Source: Fragilaria crotonensis
Taxonomy: Eukaryota > Bacillariophyta > Fragilariophyceae > Fragilariales > Fragilariaceae
Length of the DNA stretch: 20,451 nt
Assembly (NCBI GenBank): GCA_022925895.1
Contig: JAKSYS010000831.1
Coordinates: forward strand, 1-20,451
Direction: 5' to 3'
In this document: positions 1-9,028 of the stretch, one piece after another
How the letters are laid out: each line of letters begins with the position of its first letter
How positions within the stretch are numbered: the first letter of the stretch is position 1
The notes under the pieces: generated by a model
What the model saw: the letters and a program-made list of their open reading frames with translations, nothing else
What the model was told of the DNA's origin: nothing
The model's database searches: none
Made by a program: the position numbers and the translations under genes

Positions 1-604
1 GAGTATGACCAGTATTGGTTCTGTACGCCGTCCTGTATCGTACTGTACTCCGATCAGTTGTCCTTCGACGATTCCCGGGCATTTTCATCGCGGAAATCAA
101 AGTCAACACATTTTTTGAAATGGCCCGGCTTCAAACTTCAAACCATAAGAGCAAGTCTTATCATAGGGTTAAATTTTTGACATTTTAACCCCTGGGGTCT
201 AAATTTTAGATCCTCCACGTCGAACGAAAAAAAGCAAGTCTTATCATTTTTAACTTCATAACTCAAACCCTTTTGAAGAACAGTATGGTAAAATCAAGAA
301 TCGAGCTCCCCTTCTATACTCGTCACTCGTCAACAACGACAACATTGCCGCGGCAAATTTGATTGCCGAAGCAAATCACACCCACAAGAGACTGATGACC
401 ATGGGGTGAGCATTGTGGAACGACAATGGAACAAAATCAACAGGAGTGTTCACATCTCTGCTCCTGAGAACAATGCGTTGTGGAGGTGACATTGTTGTGT
501 ATGCAGTACTACTAGTACTAGTCGTATGCATACATGTAGTGATGTGTGACATCCACACCATGCCTTGACGAGCAGAATTCGTGCCGAAAAAAAGGGGATA
601 GTTG
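1..604. other. Gene-free stretch with small repeats
   Basis: I see no convincing gene here. The first 60 bases carry three GTAC tetranucleotides, like the upstream regions of genes further right, so a gene may lie just outside the left edge. A 14-base direct repeat (GCAAGTCTTATCAT) occurs at 151-164 and 234-247. Between the copies are an 8-bp inverted repeat (GGGTTAAA at 166-173, TTTAACCC at 184-191) and a short palindrome around TCTAAATTTTAGA. The reading frames in this stretch have no recognisable protein features. Confidence 0.5.
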
Positions 605-751
605 TATATAATATATTGTTATTGTTGGACTTACCAATACAATATATTGGTATTGTTGGAAACGCCAATACAATATATTGTTATTGTCAGACGAACCAAT
701 ACAATATATTGGTAACAATATATTGCAATATATTGTACATACAATATATTG
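605..751. repeat. AT-rich ~31-bp tandem repeat with palindromic core
   Basis: Four diverged units lie head to tail at 605-635, 636-666, 667-697 and 698-726 (the last is 29 bp), followed by two shortened units up to 751. Each carries the nonamer AATATATTG; I count seven copies, at 610, 641, 672, 703, 717, 727 and 743. Several sit in the perfect palindrome ACAATATATTGT. Three of the units also carry TATTGT followed by a more variable 3' part. The array could fold into small hairpins on either strand. No unique spacers lie between units, so it is not CRISPR-like. Its origin is unknown. Confidence 0.75.
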
Positions 752-1929
752 TTGCGCTTCCCTGCTTTAAACAGCGCCGCAATGGGAAGGAATCGAGGTG
801 ATTTTGATGGCCAAATGATGTCACGCTATGATGGAACAAAAACGACAGGAATATTTCGGCTAACCTTTCAGCGAAGAAGTTCCTTATCTGCCTCTTGATG
901 ATAGTTGAAAGAAGGAAGTATTGAATGTTGCTAAATGGCTTCAACATGCCCAAGATACAGTGGCTGTTCTCAAGTCAAGCAAATACAACACTGCAAGACA
1001 CTGCAAGATCTACCAAATCAACAAGCACCAAACAAATGACACAAGACAGGAAATCATGGTACTACTACTATTCACAATGCGGCACCCCTACCACTGGCGA
1101 ATCCTGTGCAACAGTTAGTACTAACCACAACAGCTGTCGATTGCAATGCCGGCGGGGGCAAGACAATTTCTACAATTAGTGCTGTGAGTTCACCTCCTCT
1201 GCCTACCAAGAATACGGCAAGCCCTGAACTGTATGTCCTATTGGAACAGTCAAGATGAATGTAACTTGTTTGGATTCAAACTACTGTCGACATTAGATGA
1301 TGTGAGAGATATGCTCAAGGTTCGTGTTGAGCTTTTGCAATCTGTTGGCAGGAGTGAAAACGGATGGCAAAAAGTTATCGAGGGTCATGATCCCGACAAC
1401 CTCTGTTCACCTTCCAATATCTTTGCTGTGAATGGATGATCAATAATCCTATGTCTAGCCTATAAATTGGCAATACTCCACATGAATAAGAAGACATGGA
1501 AAGAGTGTTGTCGGGGTGCCTGTTCACAACTCAATTTACTCGGTGGTGAACAAGCAACGCAGAATCGAGCTGTTCGCGACTGGAATAGCATAATTCGAGT
1601 TCACGGTAGTACATTTCCACATCCAAATCACGCAGTTTGATGTGGAAAGCAGCCACTACCATCCCTATTTCAAAAATACCCTTCTGCGATGGATGAGATT
1701 AGTATCCAGTTTGGTGTGAAACGGATTTTACGACGAAGCAAGTGCTAGTACCAAAGCTATTTCGTCAATGGCAGGCAGAGGTTCAACATAGTAAATGCAG
1801 GATCAAGGATCGAGATCCCCTGCTTACAAAGGAAATGCTTCTTTTTGAAGAATCGAATAAGTACCTTGAGTATTCCAACATGCTGGCGGTGGTTACACCG
1901 ACTCGAGTTCACATACAACATCCAGACGT
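752..1929. other. Region with weak coding-like scraps upstream of the DDE pseudogene
   Basis: No intact gene is visible. A 68-residue frame with an ATG at 1233 (containing DDVRDMLKVRVELLQ) and an 88-residue frame at 1742-2008 (containing LLTKEMLLFEESNKYLEYSN) have protein-like composition and lie on the same strand as the DDE-like pseudogene that follows. They may be decayed N-terminal parts of it, but I cannot show homology. Stops and frame changes between them rule out a working product as the sequence stands. Confidence 0.3.
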
Positions 1930-3012
1930 GGGAAAGGGTACTATGTTGAAGGCCACAAGCGTGATGATGTTGTGGCATCTAGGAAAGCATTTTGTGAAAC
2001 TGACCTGACCGAGATTGAGCCATTGTGCTTGCAGGGGATACAAGTCTTGCAGCATGAGTTGGAGACTTCACTCAGTTTCTTGAATCCTGAATTCGGTTAT
2101 CGATTTATTGATGCTAACGGCAATGCTCACATAGAATTCCATGTCGACAATTGCTCTAGGTATATCAATGCAGATAAGACTCCTAAGCAAAGTGTTCGAG
2201 CACCACAAGGATCAAGGCAATCGAGATTTTTGGTCAAGACGAGAGTGTCTTCTCTCATTTTATTTTTCCAACAAAGAGTTGGATTGGACCGAATCAAGAA
2301 CAAGGACTTTCCCGAAGTCCCTTGGTCCCGAAGTCCCTTGGCGAGGGACTCATGATATCTGCATTCGTATCACGGGACTCTGGATTCGAAATGCCAATAT
2401 CTCATCAGCAGCTCGTAGAAATAAACTCCTTACGACAGGGCACAGAATACAAAGACAAAGTTGCTGCAACTCAAATACTGTCGACTGCTGCCAAGCAGCC
2501 TCTGACTGTATCGCCGTTTGTCAGCAGTCTCCTCATCGGTGCAACTAAGGGTGGATATTGGAATAGTTTCCACAAAGGCGGTTCAGTTGGAAGATGTCGT
2601 AGATTGTTTGAAGATTCTACGTCTCGAGCATGACTTCTTTGTCTTTCTTTTCGATCACAGCCAAGGGCATGCTCGAAGAAAAAATTGTGCTCTTGGTCCA
2701 TGGTGGATGTTGTCAGAGGAAGGGCGCGAGGCTCGAAAGCATGACATTCATACTCCTACTGATGAAGTCAATGCAAGAAAGCTTTCAAACAGAACAAAGC
2801 TCCAACTTGCAAATGCTCTGAGAGAAGAGGCGGGTATCACCGTGGATCCCCTTTGTCCCATGAACGAGATCAAAGAATTCGCCATTCGACATGGGGTCAA
2901 TCTACAGTATCGCAAGATTCATGTAATAGAAGGCTGGCTTGGAAAATCAAAGAGTCTGCTACAAATACTGTGGGAATGGGGATGGATAGATCCTTGTAAG
3001 TGCGAGGCATCG
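1930..3012 (+). pseudogene. DDE transposase-like gene, degenerate, N-terminal and central part
   Basis: Translating across three frames recovers the ordered motifs of a DDE-superfamily endonuclease family that I recall as repeated in diatoms and fungi. YYVEGHKRDDVVASRK lies near 1935-1985. FGQDESVFSHFIF followed by TKSWIGPN lies near 2220-2300, then GEGLMISAFVSRDSGF near 2341-2390. SPFVSSLLIGATKGGYW lies near 2511-2562, then VQLEDVVDCLKIL near 2586-2625 and FLFDHSQGHARR near 2645-2685. GWLGKSKSLLQILWEWGW lies near 2932-2990. The D of GQDE and the D of FDHSQGH are the likely first two catalytic acids. There is a frame change near 2577 and in-frame stops before 2210, so no intact product is possible. 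The gene appears to continue at 4312 after an AT-rich interruption. The exact superfamily is not assigned. The family comparison is from memory; the frames and motifs are read from the sequence. Confidence 0.75.
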
Positions 3013-3125
3013 AAACAAGACAAGATTGCAGGCACCATCACAAGGTGGTTTTTGGTGACTTGAAAAAAATAAATTGAGTTCAAAATATATTGATAGTGAA
3101 CGGGGACTATTCACCAAATAAAACT

Positions 3126-3149
3126 ATAATCAACATTTATGTTGATTAT
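3126..3149. repeat. Perfect 11-bp inverted repeat with 2-base loop
   Basis: ATAATCAACAT at 3126-3136 is followed by TT and then its exact reverse complement, ATGTTGATTAT, at 3139-3149. This 24-base near-palindrome lies inside the AT-rich segment and would form a tight hairpin. Its role is unknown. Confidence 0.8.
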
Positions 3150-3190
3150 TCATCGTTTATTTTATTATGACGTTTTAAAATAATTACATA

Positions 3191-3427
3191 CATCACTTGT
3201 TTTGTTGAGTTAGATCACCATGTGTATTGTGTCTACAATGTTTAAATTGATTACTATGACAATGTGAAATTCATAACAAGCTTAAAACTCTGAGTACGTT
3301 CACTAATTTTAAATGTATCACATATCATATTTTTGTTGATTTATATTGCCATGTAGATTGAGGGCTGACATGAAAATTGAATACTTTGACAATTTCCATT
3401 CAAAACTAGCATTACTAAACTCTGAGT
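3191..3427. repeat. Diverged tandem duplication, period ~131 bp
   Basis: Two direct copies lie at about 3191-3295 and 3321-3427. They share, in order, a TTTTGTTGA block, an ATTGCCATGTAGATTG-like block (first copy ATCACCATGTGTATTG), an AATTGA(T/A)TACT(A/T)TGACAAT block and an ACTCTGAGT end. The offset is 131-132 bp throughout. The copies are clearly diverged, so the duplication is not recent. Confidence 0.7.
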
Positions 3428-3965
3428 TCACACACACAACTCTGATCGAATCAAGTTTGAAACCAGATTGTTGCTCCACCTCTTCTCCTCATCCGAAGTC
3501 CACAATACACCACCAATGACAGCAACATTCTTTCTGGCTCAACCCTTATGGTGCCAGAAGCAAGTCAATCCTTGTTGCCTGCATCTGCATTGTGATGACA
3601 GTTGCAGTGTCCTCATTCTCCGAACAAGGACACCACAATTCTCGAATGTTGGTGCTTTTGCCATTAGAGGATTGAGGTGTTGTTGTTTTCTTGATCAGTC
3701 TTGTCGTTGTTGCTGTTGTGTGTGTTACACATACATTTTTGTGATTTGAATCCAGTTCGAGCATCCGCATTTTGAATTCCTGTAGAGATGTACAGAAGTC
3801 CTACGAGCACAACCTCTGGTAATTTTTGTTACAATTTCAAACCGGACAGAGCTGGAATAGTAAATTATTAAATATCAGCCATTCACCGGACCTTCTTATC
3901 CTTTTAAGTTAGAAATGACTTTTTATGGTGATATGAAAACACCAACTCAACCTCTTGGAAAAACG

Positions 3966-4112
3966 GTTGCTACTGCAGAAACAAATTTATGTTTTTGTTG
4001 ACTCCAGTAGAAATGAATTTATGGAATCCACCGTGGGTTGACTCCCACAGAAATAAACTTATTGGATCCACCGATTTTGTTTACTCCTAAAAAAATAAAC
4101 TTGTAATAGTTT
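3966..4112. repeat. Short tandem repeat, ~40-bp units
   Basis: Three units start at 3997, 4037 and 4079, each with the pattern GTT(G/T)ACTCC followed by AGAAAT(G/A)AA-like sequence. The first two units also share a GGA(A/T)CCACCG stretch. A partial fourth unit at 3966 (GTTGCTACTGCAGAAACAAA) precedes them. The array lies within the AT-rich segment that splits the DDE pseudogene. Confidence 0.7.
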
Positions 4113-4311
4113 TATAAGTCATCGATTCTATCACCAACTCAAAAGAAACATTACATTTAATAGGTTAAAATCTTAATATAAAAAATAAATACGTAGATAT
4201 CACTTTTTAATGTTGAAAATGACCATAATCATAACGATAAACAGTCATTATTGACTACAAGTAGATCAACTCACTTTATGCCATGTTGTGATGACAATTG
4301 CAATTGCCTCA

Positions 4312-4879
4312 TTTTATACTACTGTTAACGGACGAAAAGATCCTCAAACAGGACAGCTTCTTGAATCGTCTTCGCTCCAAGCACTTATGGACCAATGTTC
4401 AGATTTCAAAGATGAAGAAACAGCACTACAGTTTCTTGAAAGCAATTAGGTTTGAGAGTTTTGTTCACTCCAAAGTTTCATTTCGAGGCAAGGGAATAGA
4501 GTACAATTGGCTGGGCATGTGTAAAAGCCAAAATGAGGACAACCCCAATTTGCGAGAAGAAAGGCCGAGCAAATTTCATTGCTTTTGTGATGAAATGCAT
4601 TTGCCCTGAAACGGTGTTGAGTAAGGAGAGGATTAGCTAGAAAGTTTTCTGCGCGTGTGAGAGCATACATATGCATGTATTATCACTTACTATCAAGAGA
4701 AAACGAATGCCATGCAAGCCGGAGGCCATCAAGTCACTCGAGATCCGACAGCGATTCTCAACATTGCCGAGGAACAACATCTGTTATACAAGGAGTTTGA
4801 GCAGTTAATGAAAAAGTTCAAGACACATCGCTGTGCCCTTAACTTTGACAATGGGTTTTGTCGAGGGAGAATTGATTGA
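4312..4879 (+). pseudogene. DDE transposase-like gene, degenerate, C-terminal part
   Basis: Read across frames, this stretch gives YTTVNGRKDPQTGQLLE, LMDQCSDFKDEETALQFLE, VLFTPKFHFEARE, GWACVKAKMR, CPETVLSKERI, RKFSARVRAYICMYYHL and finally LMKKFKTHRCALNFDNGFC. In the family as I recall it, this order continues directly after the segment ending near 3012. The E in PKFHFEARE...W is the likely third catalytic acid. At least three frame changes and stops at about 4446 and 4638 break it. A 55-residue ATG-started frame (4712-4879) is the last recognisable piece and ends at a TGA. It is a decayed remnant and probably not expressed as a working enzyme. Confidence 0.65.
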
Positions 4880-6332
4880 GATACAATAAGCATACCATGA
4901 TTAATTGTCTGATGATGAGTTCAATCAATTGTGAGAAGTGCGGATGTGCAAGATATGAAACGCACTCGGAACAAAGATTTGATGTCCAAATTGATGACGT
5001 CCACTATAGAATTTACTATCGTACAATCTGTACCACAATGTACCTTGTGCGTGTTGATGGTGAAACCAGCCATACTAGCTATCATGAATTCTTTACTCTA
5101 GGTTATACACAACATTAGCTTCTATGTTGCAAGCAAGAGCAAAAGCACATGACAATGAAGCACTGCCTGACTGGACTGACTGTGAAAGAGAAGTATCAAT
5201 GACAAAACAGCATGTTCAGTATGAGATGCATCCAGATATTCTTGGGAGTGGACATGTCAAGAATCATACCATGGGTGATGGGTGGGGGGCTAGCGACACT
5301 CAAAGTAATGCGAGTAGCTTACTGCTGTGATTTCTCATAAAGTGTGCAGTATGCGTTATGTTCAATGACCATGCAAAAGTTGATGGGAAAGATTCTGCAA
5401 GATGTTGTGGAATTGGAGGTGTTCAAGTTAAGTAACATAAAGAAAATCTATGTTGAGCAAACACAACTGGAATGACTAGGATGGAAGGATATGATACCAA
5501 TGGTAACAGTTCAATAAATAAGTACTGGTCATCAGATTATGAGTCATGATTTAGATTTGGAATGATGCTGGATGTTGGTTTGCCTTACTCCACTCTATGG
5601 TGCCTTGACTCTGTATGTTTATCAGTCTCTCATTTATGGTGCATTGGACTGAATCCTTGTCCTCAGTTGACTCAGTACCATCCTCACCATTCTCCTGATC
5701 TGCCTGATCTAGTATCTTGAGTTCACAGGATGATGCCCATTTGTTGTCACTGCTCAATGCCATGAAGGTGTAGTACATGCTGCTCTGGTGTCCTCTGTGA
5801 ACTGTCTTGCTTGAATGGGGGGCTCTTCCAAAACATCCCTAATGACCTCTGTTGTTGTGACGATGGCCTTGACTTTCACAAGATAAATTTTGGGTGCAGT
5901 TGCTGTGGCTGTGGGCAGTGTCCTCTCCAGACTCTGAGAAGCAAGCCCGCATGTGGCTTGACGTAGGACAGATCGATGCAGTGCAAACGTGGGCTGCAAG
6001 GGGATCGTTGTACCCTGACCTGTCAAGGAGCACGCGGTCGTGTATGAGGGCATCTTTGCATGATGGGCGGTGCACCTGATACGATGACACTATATCTAGT
6101 GAACACTCCAGTGGTACTGAGACGTTGAGTACAAGACGTCTAGCTTGATTAATGGTGCCTGCCGCATGTCAAATTGCAAGATTCAAAATGTAAGCAAGGC
6201 TTCACGTCATTAGAAACCCCGATTGCACCTGTTTGGGAAACACACCCAGTTGATGTCTGGCTCATCGTTGAAGGCGGATGAAGAATTTTACAACACTGTA
6301 GTAGCCCATAAATGAAGTCACGGTGTCGACCG
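4880..6332. other. Gene-poor stretch with unrecognised coding-like scraps
   Basis: There is no gene I can name. On the plus strand, frames at about 4909-5118 (CEKCGCARYETHSEQRF...) and 5145-5330 have protein-like composition. On the minus strand, 5754-6090 has two overlapping frames with plausible but unrecognised stretches (for example KIYLVKVKAIVTTTEVIRDV). None has a full domain or shows conserved motifs, and each is cut by nearby stops. They may be further mobile-element debris next to the DDE pseudogene. Confidence 0.35.
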
Positions 6333-7295
6333 TCACTCAAAGAAGTCCTTTGCTAACCTTAGAAACGCGAATTCAATGCAGTTTCCACCAGTCAATAGGT
6401 TTGGTTCTTTATGAAAAATGGCATAACCCGCGTCATGCAAATCCTCAAAGAACTTGTCGCTGATGCTATTCCAGGCGTGAACTTCAACCAGAATCTGTCG
6501 AATGTTTTGGTTCAAAATGTCCTTATGGGTGGACCATTCACAACCCTCGCAATCAATCTTAAAGATCTCAATCGTTCGACCAGTATGTCCAAGACGCTCC
6601 ATGGTGTCAGGAAGGCTGACAAACTCAAGACCTTCCAATCCTTTCTTTACTGTCATCGGCTTTCCGTAGCTAGATTTGAGGCCCCATGAGTGATAGTTGG
6701 AACGGTCAAGGCCACTTTGCTCCATCTGTTGAGAGTAATCAGTCGGATCAAAGACATGAATCTCACAATTGGGCAGTTGACGCTGCAGATCCAACTCAAA
6801 GGCAAAATTACCGTTGGATCCGATGCTGTAGACTAAACACTCCCTCTTTTTTGCAATGCGATGAGGGTCACATACCCATTTGTGAGCATCAGTATTGACC
6901 TGGCCGATGCTGATTTCGAACTGACAGGAAAAGTTGGGATCCCAATTGGCTGCGTAATACCTTGTAGCTGTGTCGTTGCTGCCGTTCAATCTGTTTTGAT
7001 AGGGCTGACTGGCGCTGGTAATGGCTTTCATGCGTTGCCACGCGTGAGCGGGAATGTCATCAAAGAACCCTAAACTCTCTCGTAAGGCCAATTGAAAGTC
7101 GTCATCCAACCTCGGCACTTCGGCCTTCTTGCTTTGACTGGAACCTTTTTCCTCCTTGTCACCGTCGTTCTGTTCGGCAATCGTTTTTCTTTTTGTAGCC
7201 GACGGAGTCGTACGGAATACAACTGACGCGAAGAGAAAAGTGAGTAGCACCACCCCACACACTTTATTGAAGGAATATCGTTCACTCTTCATCAT
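6333..7295 (-). CDS. METTL24/FkbM-like SAM-dependent methyltransferase, type II membrane protein
   Basis: The predicted protein has 320 residues and an ATG start at 7295. An uncleaved signal-anchor helix (about residues 11-28) follows a short basic N-terminus, and a lysine- and glutamine-rich linker (about 31-60) leads to the catalytic domain. Residues 137-153 read HKWVCDPHRIAKKRECL; the SAM-binding loop is VYSIGSNGNFAFE (155-167). EIHVFDPT (178-185) follows, and FKIDCEGCEW (245-254) is the D-x-E-G signature of FkbM-type enzymes. The C-terminus carries ILVEVHAW and GYAIFHKEPNLLTGGNCIEFAF. This order fits METTL24-type (Methyltransf_22-like) proteins, with the enzyme facing the Golgi/ER lumen. 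The substrate is unknown; related enzymes often methylate sugars. A truncated second copy lies 1 kb away at 8309-8622, upstream of this gene's start. Three GTAC motifs at 7537-7554 lie upstream of the start. Confidence 0.8.
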   Translation of the reverse strand: MMKSERYSFNKVCGVVLLTFLFASVVFRTTPSATKRKTIAEQNDGDKEEKGSSQSKKAEVPRLDDDFQLALRESLGFFDDIPAHAWQRMKAITSASQPYQNRLNGSNDTATRYYAANWDPNFSCQFEISIGQVNTDAHKWVCDPHRIAKKRECLVYSIGSNGNFAFELDLQRQLPNCEIHVFDPTDYSQQMEQSGLDRSNYHSWGLKSSYGKPMTVKKGLEGLEFVSLPDTMERLGHTGRTIEIFKIDCEGCEWSTHKDILNQNIRQILVEVHAWNSISDKFFEDLHDAGYAIFHKEPNLLTGGNCIEFAFLRLAKDFFE

Positions 7296-8308
7296 TGTGG
7301 ATCTGTGAGCGCGTTCTTGTTGATGTCAAACCATCAACGGGCGCAAGACCACCCCAAGAATGACGAAGTGCTCAGAAGGACAAAAGGTGTTTCTCCGTAC
7401 TTATTTATGATTACAATCTGGGTTACACATTTTTTTCCGCGACCACATGTTTTAATTTAAAACGGATGAGATTTTGTGTTTGAATGTTTGAATGCGCCGT
7501 TGAGAAATGTGTATTTGTGTTTTCTGAACTGCTCCAGTACAAGTACTCCGGTACCAGCAGGAACACTATGTAATTGTAAAATTGATGTTTGGTAGATCCG
7601 CCAAAATGATGTATACTTGTTCAGTGGCTTAACGTCACAAACGATCTAAGGCACTCTGTCAACAAGAGTACAAACGTCCCACAGTTTATCGCGAATACTT
7701 GATTTTGCATAGTGACTATTTAAGGCATGAGCTATCACCTGCGGTCTTCGTTCGAAAGTGTGTTCACGTCCCTGCTCCATGTGTCATGTGCATGGCTGGC
7801 CATTCTCAAGGATAGTAAACATCAGGTCATGGAACCCAGACAATTCCTACCACCACCACTCACCGCTGCCTGCGGCTCCCATCCGGCAACCGGCAACCAA
7901 CCTCAGGAACGCAAGTGCACCAGGTCACCCAACTCCAAACAATGCTCTCCGTACTCAGTACTCTACCTACTTATTAAGATCACATTCTTCTCTGCTGGAT
8001 GACCACAGGACTGATAACCATCATGTCCCGCCCAGCAAGGCTGTGTTCAACGAGTAGGACCCCATAACATTGTGCTAACTTCTTTTTGGTCTTCGACAAT
8101 GGTCTCGATCATTTTTTGCTGCCATCCTACATTTTGAATTTGCTGCGAAGTTTGTTCAAACGTGGGCAAGGCTTCTCATTGTTACGAACTCTATCCCTGC
8201 CGAGATTGGAAGCAAGCACACTTTGTACATGTTTCCATGATACCTATAAAAGTCTTATGAAGGTATAATGTAAATGCCGCCAAGCAAAGGTATCCATGTT
8301 AACGACCG
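7296..8308. other. Intergenic stretch between the methyltransferase gene and its broken copy
   Basis: I see no gene. Two overlapping plus-strand frames at 7727-8057 have proline-, serine- and histidine-rich, unlikely composition. A cluster AGTAC-AAGTACT-GGTACC at 7537-7554 lies about 245 bp upstream of the methyltransferase start (minus strand) and resembles GTAC clusters upstream of other genes here. Confidence 0.5.
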
Positions 8309-8622
8309 TCAGTTAAAATATTCCTTTGCCAACTTGAGAAAAGCGAATTCCATGCACTTTCCAGCTGTGTACAGGTTTGCCTCCTTATGAAAAATGGCAT
8401 AACCCGCGTCATGCAAATCATCGAAGAACAGGACAGTATCGTTATTCACAATTTGCACTTCAACAAGTATCTGTTGAATATTTTGGTTATTGTGCGTCCA
8501 GAGCAGTGTGATTTGTTGCCGATGGAACAGTACGGAAAGCGACTGTCGCCCAAGAGAAGAGCGGGGATCACGACACCGCTCACTCGTACCCAGGAACATC
8601 TTGCACGCTTTTCACGCTTCAT
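8309..8622 (-). pseudogene. Internally deleted copy of the METTL24/FkbM-like methyltransferase
   Basis: Both ends match the gene at 6333-7295, but the middle is missing. The 5' end (ATG at 8622) reads MKREKRARCSWVRVSGVVI, matching the N-terminal anchor MKSERYSFNKVCGVVLL. Nucleotides before the ATG (GCGCTCACA...CCA.AAT.ATGAAG) also match. The 3' end reads WTHNNQNIQQILVEV, DDLHDAGYAIFHKEANL and CMEFAFLKLAKEY, matching the C-terminus of the intact gene. TGACGGTCG follows the stop codons of both. About 217 codons (intact residues 36 to 252), including the SAM loop and the D-x-E-G motif, are absent. The two retained parts are in different frames, so no fusion protein results. The remnant therefore cannot encode a methyltransferase. 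Confidence 0.85.
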
Positions 8623-9028
8623 TATTTTGGTTGTGTGAGCGCTCATTGTGCAACCAACCAGAAACGGATATCCGGCAACGGGTGCATATGAACAAACCGG
8701 CGTTTCTACCCATGCCCATGCCGATGGTCACGTCCTGCAACATGTGGCGACCGATGTATGACATGTGACGAGTGACGAGTCACGAGTGATCAGAAAGCAA
8801 AAAACGCTTCCTTTCTGTGGATGCGTACAGTAGAACCAGTGTCGAGTACTTGGACGTCAGTCACGTCTATGATACGGAGACCTCCAGTATGACATATCAG
8901 TCAACCCTACCAACTGTCCTGGTACAGTACTAACATACTACTGTTAGAGTACCAGCTACAGCATAACATATTTCCCTACCAGTAGCCGGTACTCCGACTG
9001 CCTCATAACTTTTCGTCGCAGGAATTGA
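8623..9028. promoter_or_regulatory. Upstream region of the RsgA gene with GTAC cluster
   Basis: There is no coding sequence of note. Six GTAC tetranucleotides lie at 8825-8993, ahead of the plus-strand ATG at 9029. A small repeat of GACGAGT units at 8767-8787 contains the palindrome GTGAC-GA-GTCAC (8772-8783). Its first 14 bases are the exact reverse complement of 318-331. I call this a probable promoter from position and motif density only. Confidence 0.4.

Larger units (their letters stand above)
3013..4311. mobile_element. AT-rich ~1.3-kb segment splitting the DDE pseudogene (candidate insertion)
   Basis: This segment is much more AT-rich than the pseudogene parts on either side, has no recognisable coding sequence, and holds several internal repeats (annotated separately). 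The left edge is placed after the pseudogene frame reading WGWIDPCKCEAS, the right edge before the frame reading YTTVNGRKDPQTG. The two would be close together in an intact family member. A loose inverted similarity joins the two ends: ATTGCA...CATCACAA...TGG near 3021-3045 and the complement of 4284-4307. I found no clear target-site duplication. It could be an inserted non-autonomous element, a composite of several insertions, or long-decayed element DNA. Confidence 0.45.

Noticed and set aside
605-751. CRISPR array
   Set aside because: Repeats are contiguous and AT-rich with no unique spacers, no cas genes are present and the genome is eukaryotic.
376-953. Minus-strand frames of 60-90 codons near the AT-rich repeat
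   Set aside because: They are Ile/Tyr-rich because they translate the AT-rich repeat, and they share no protein features.
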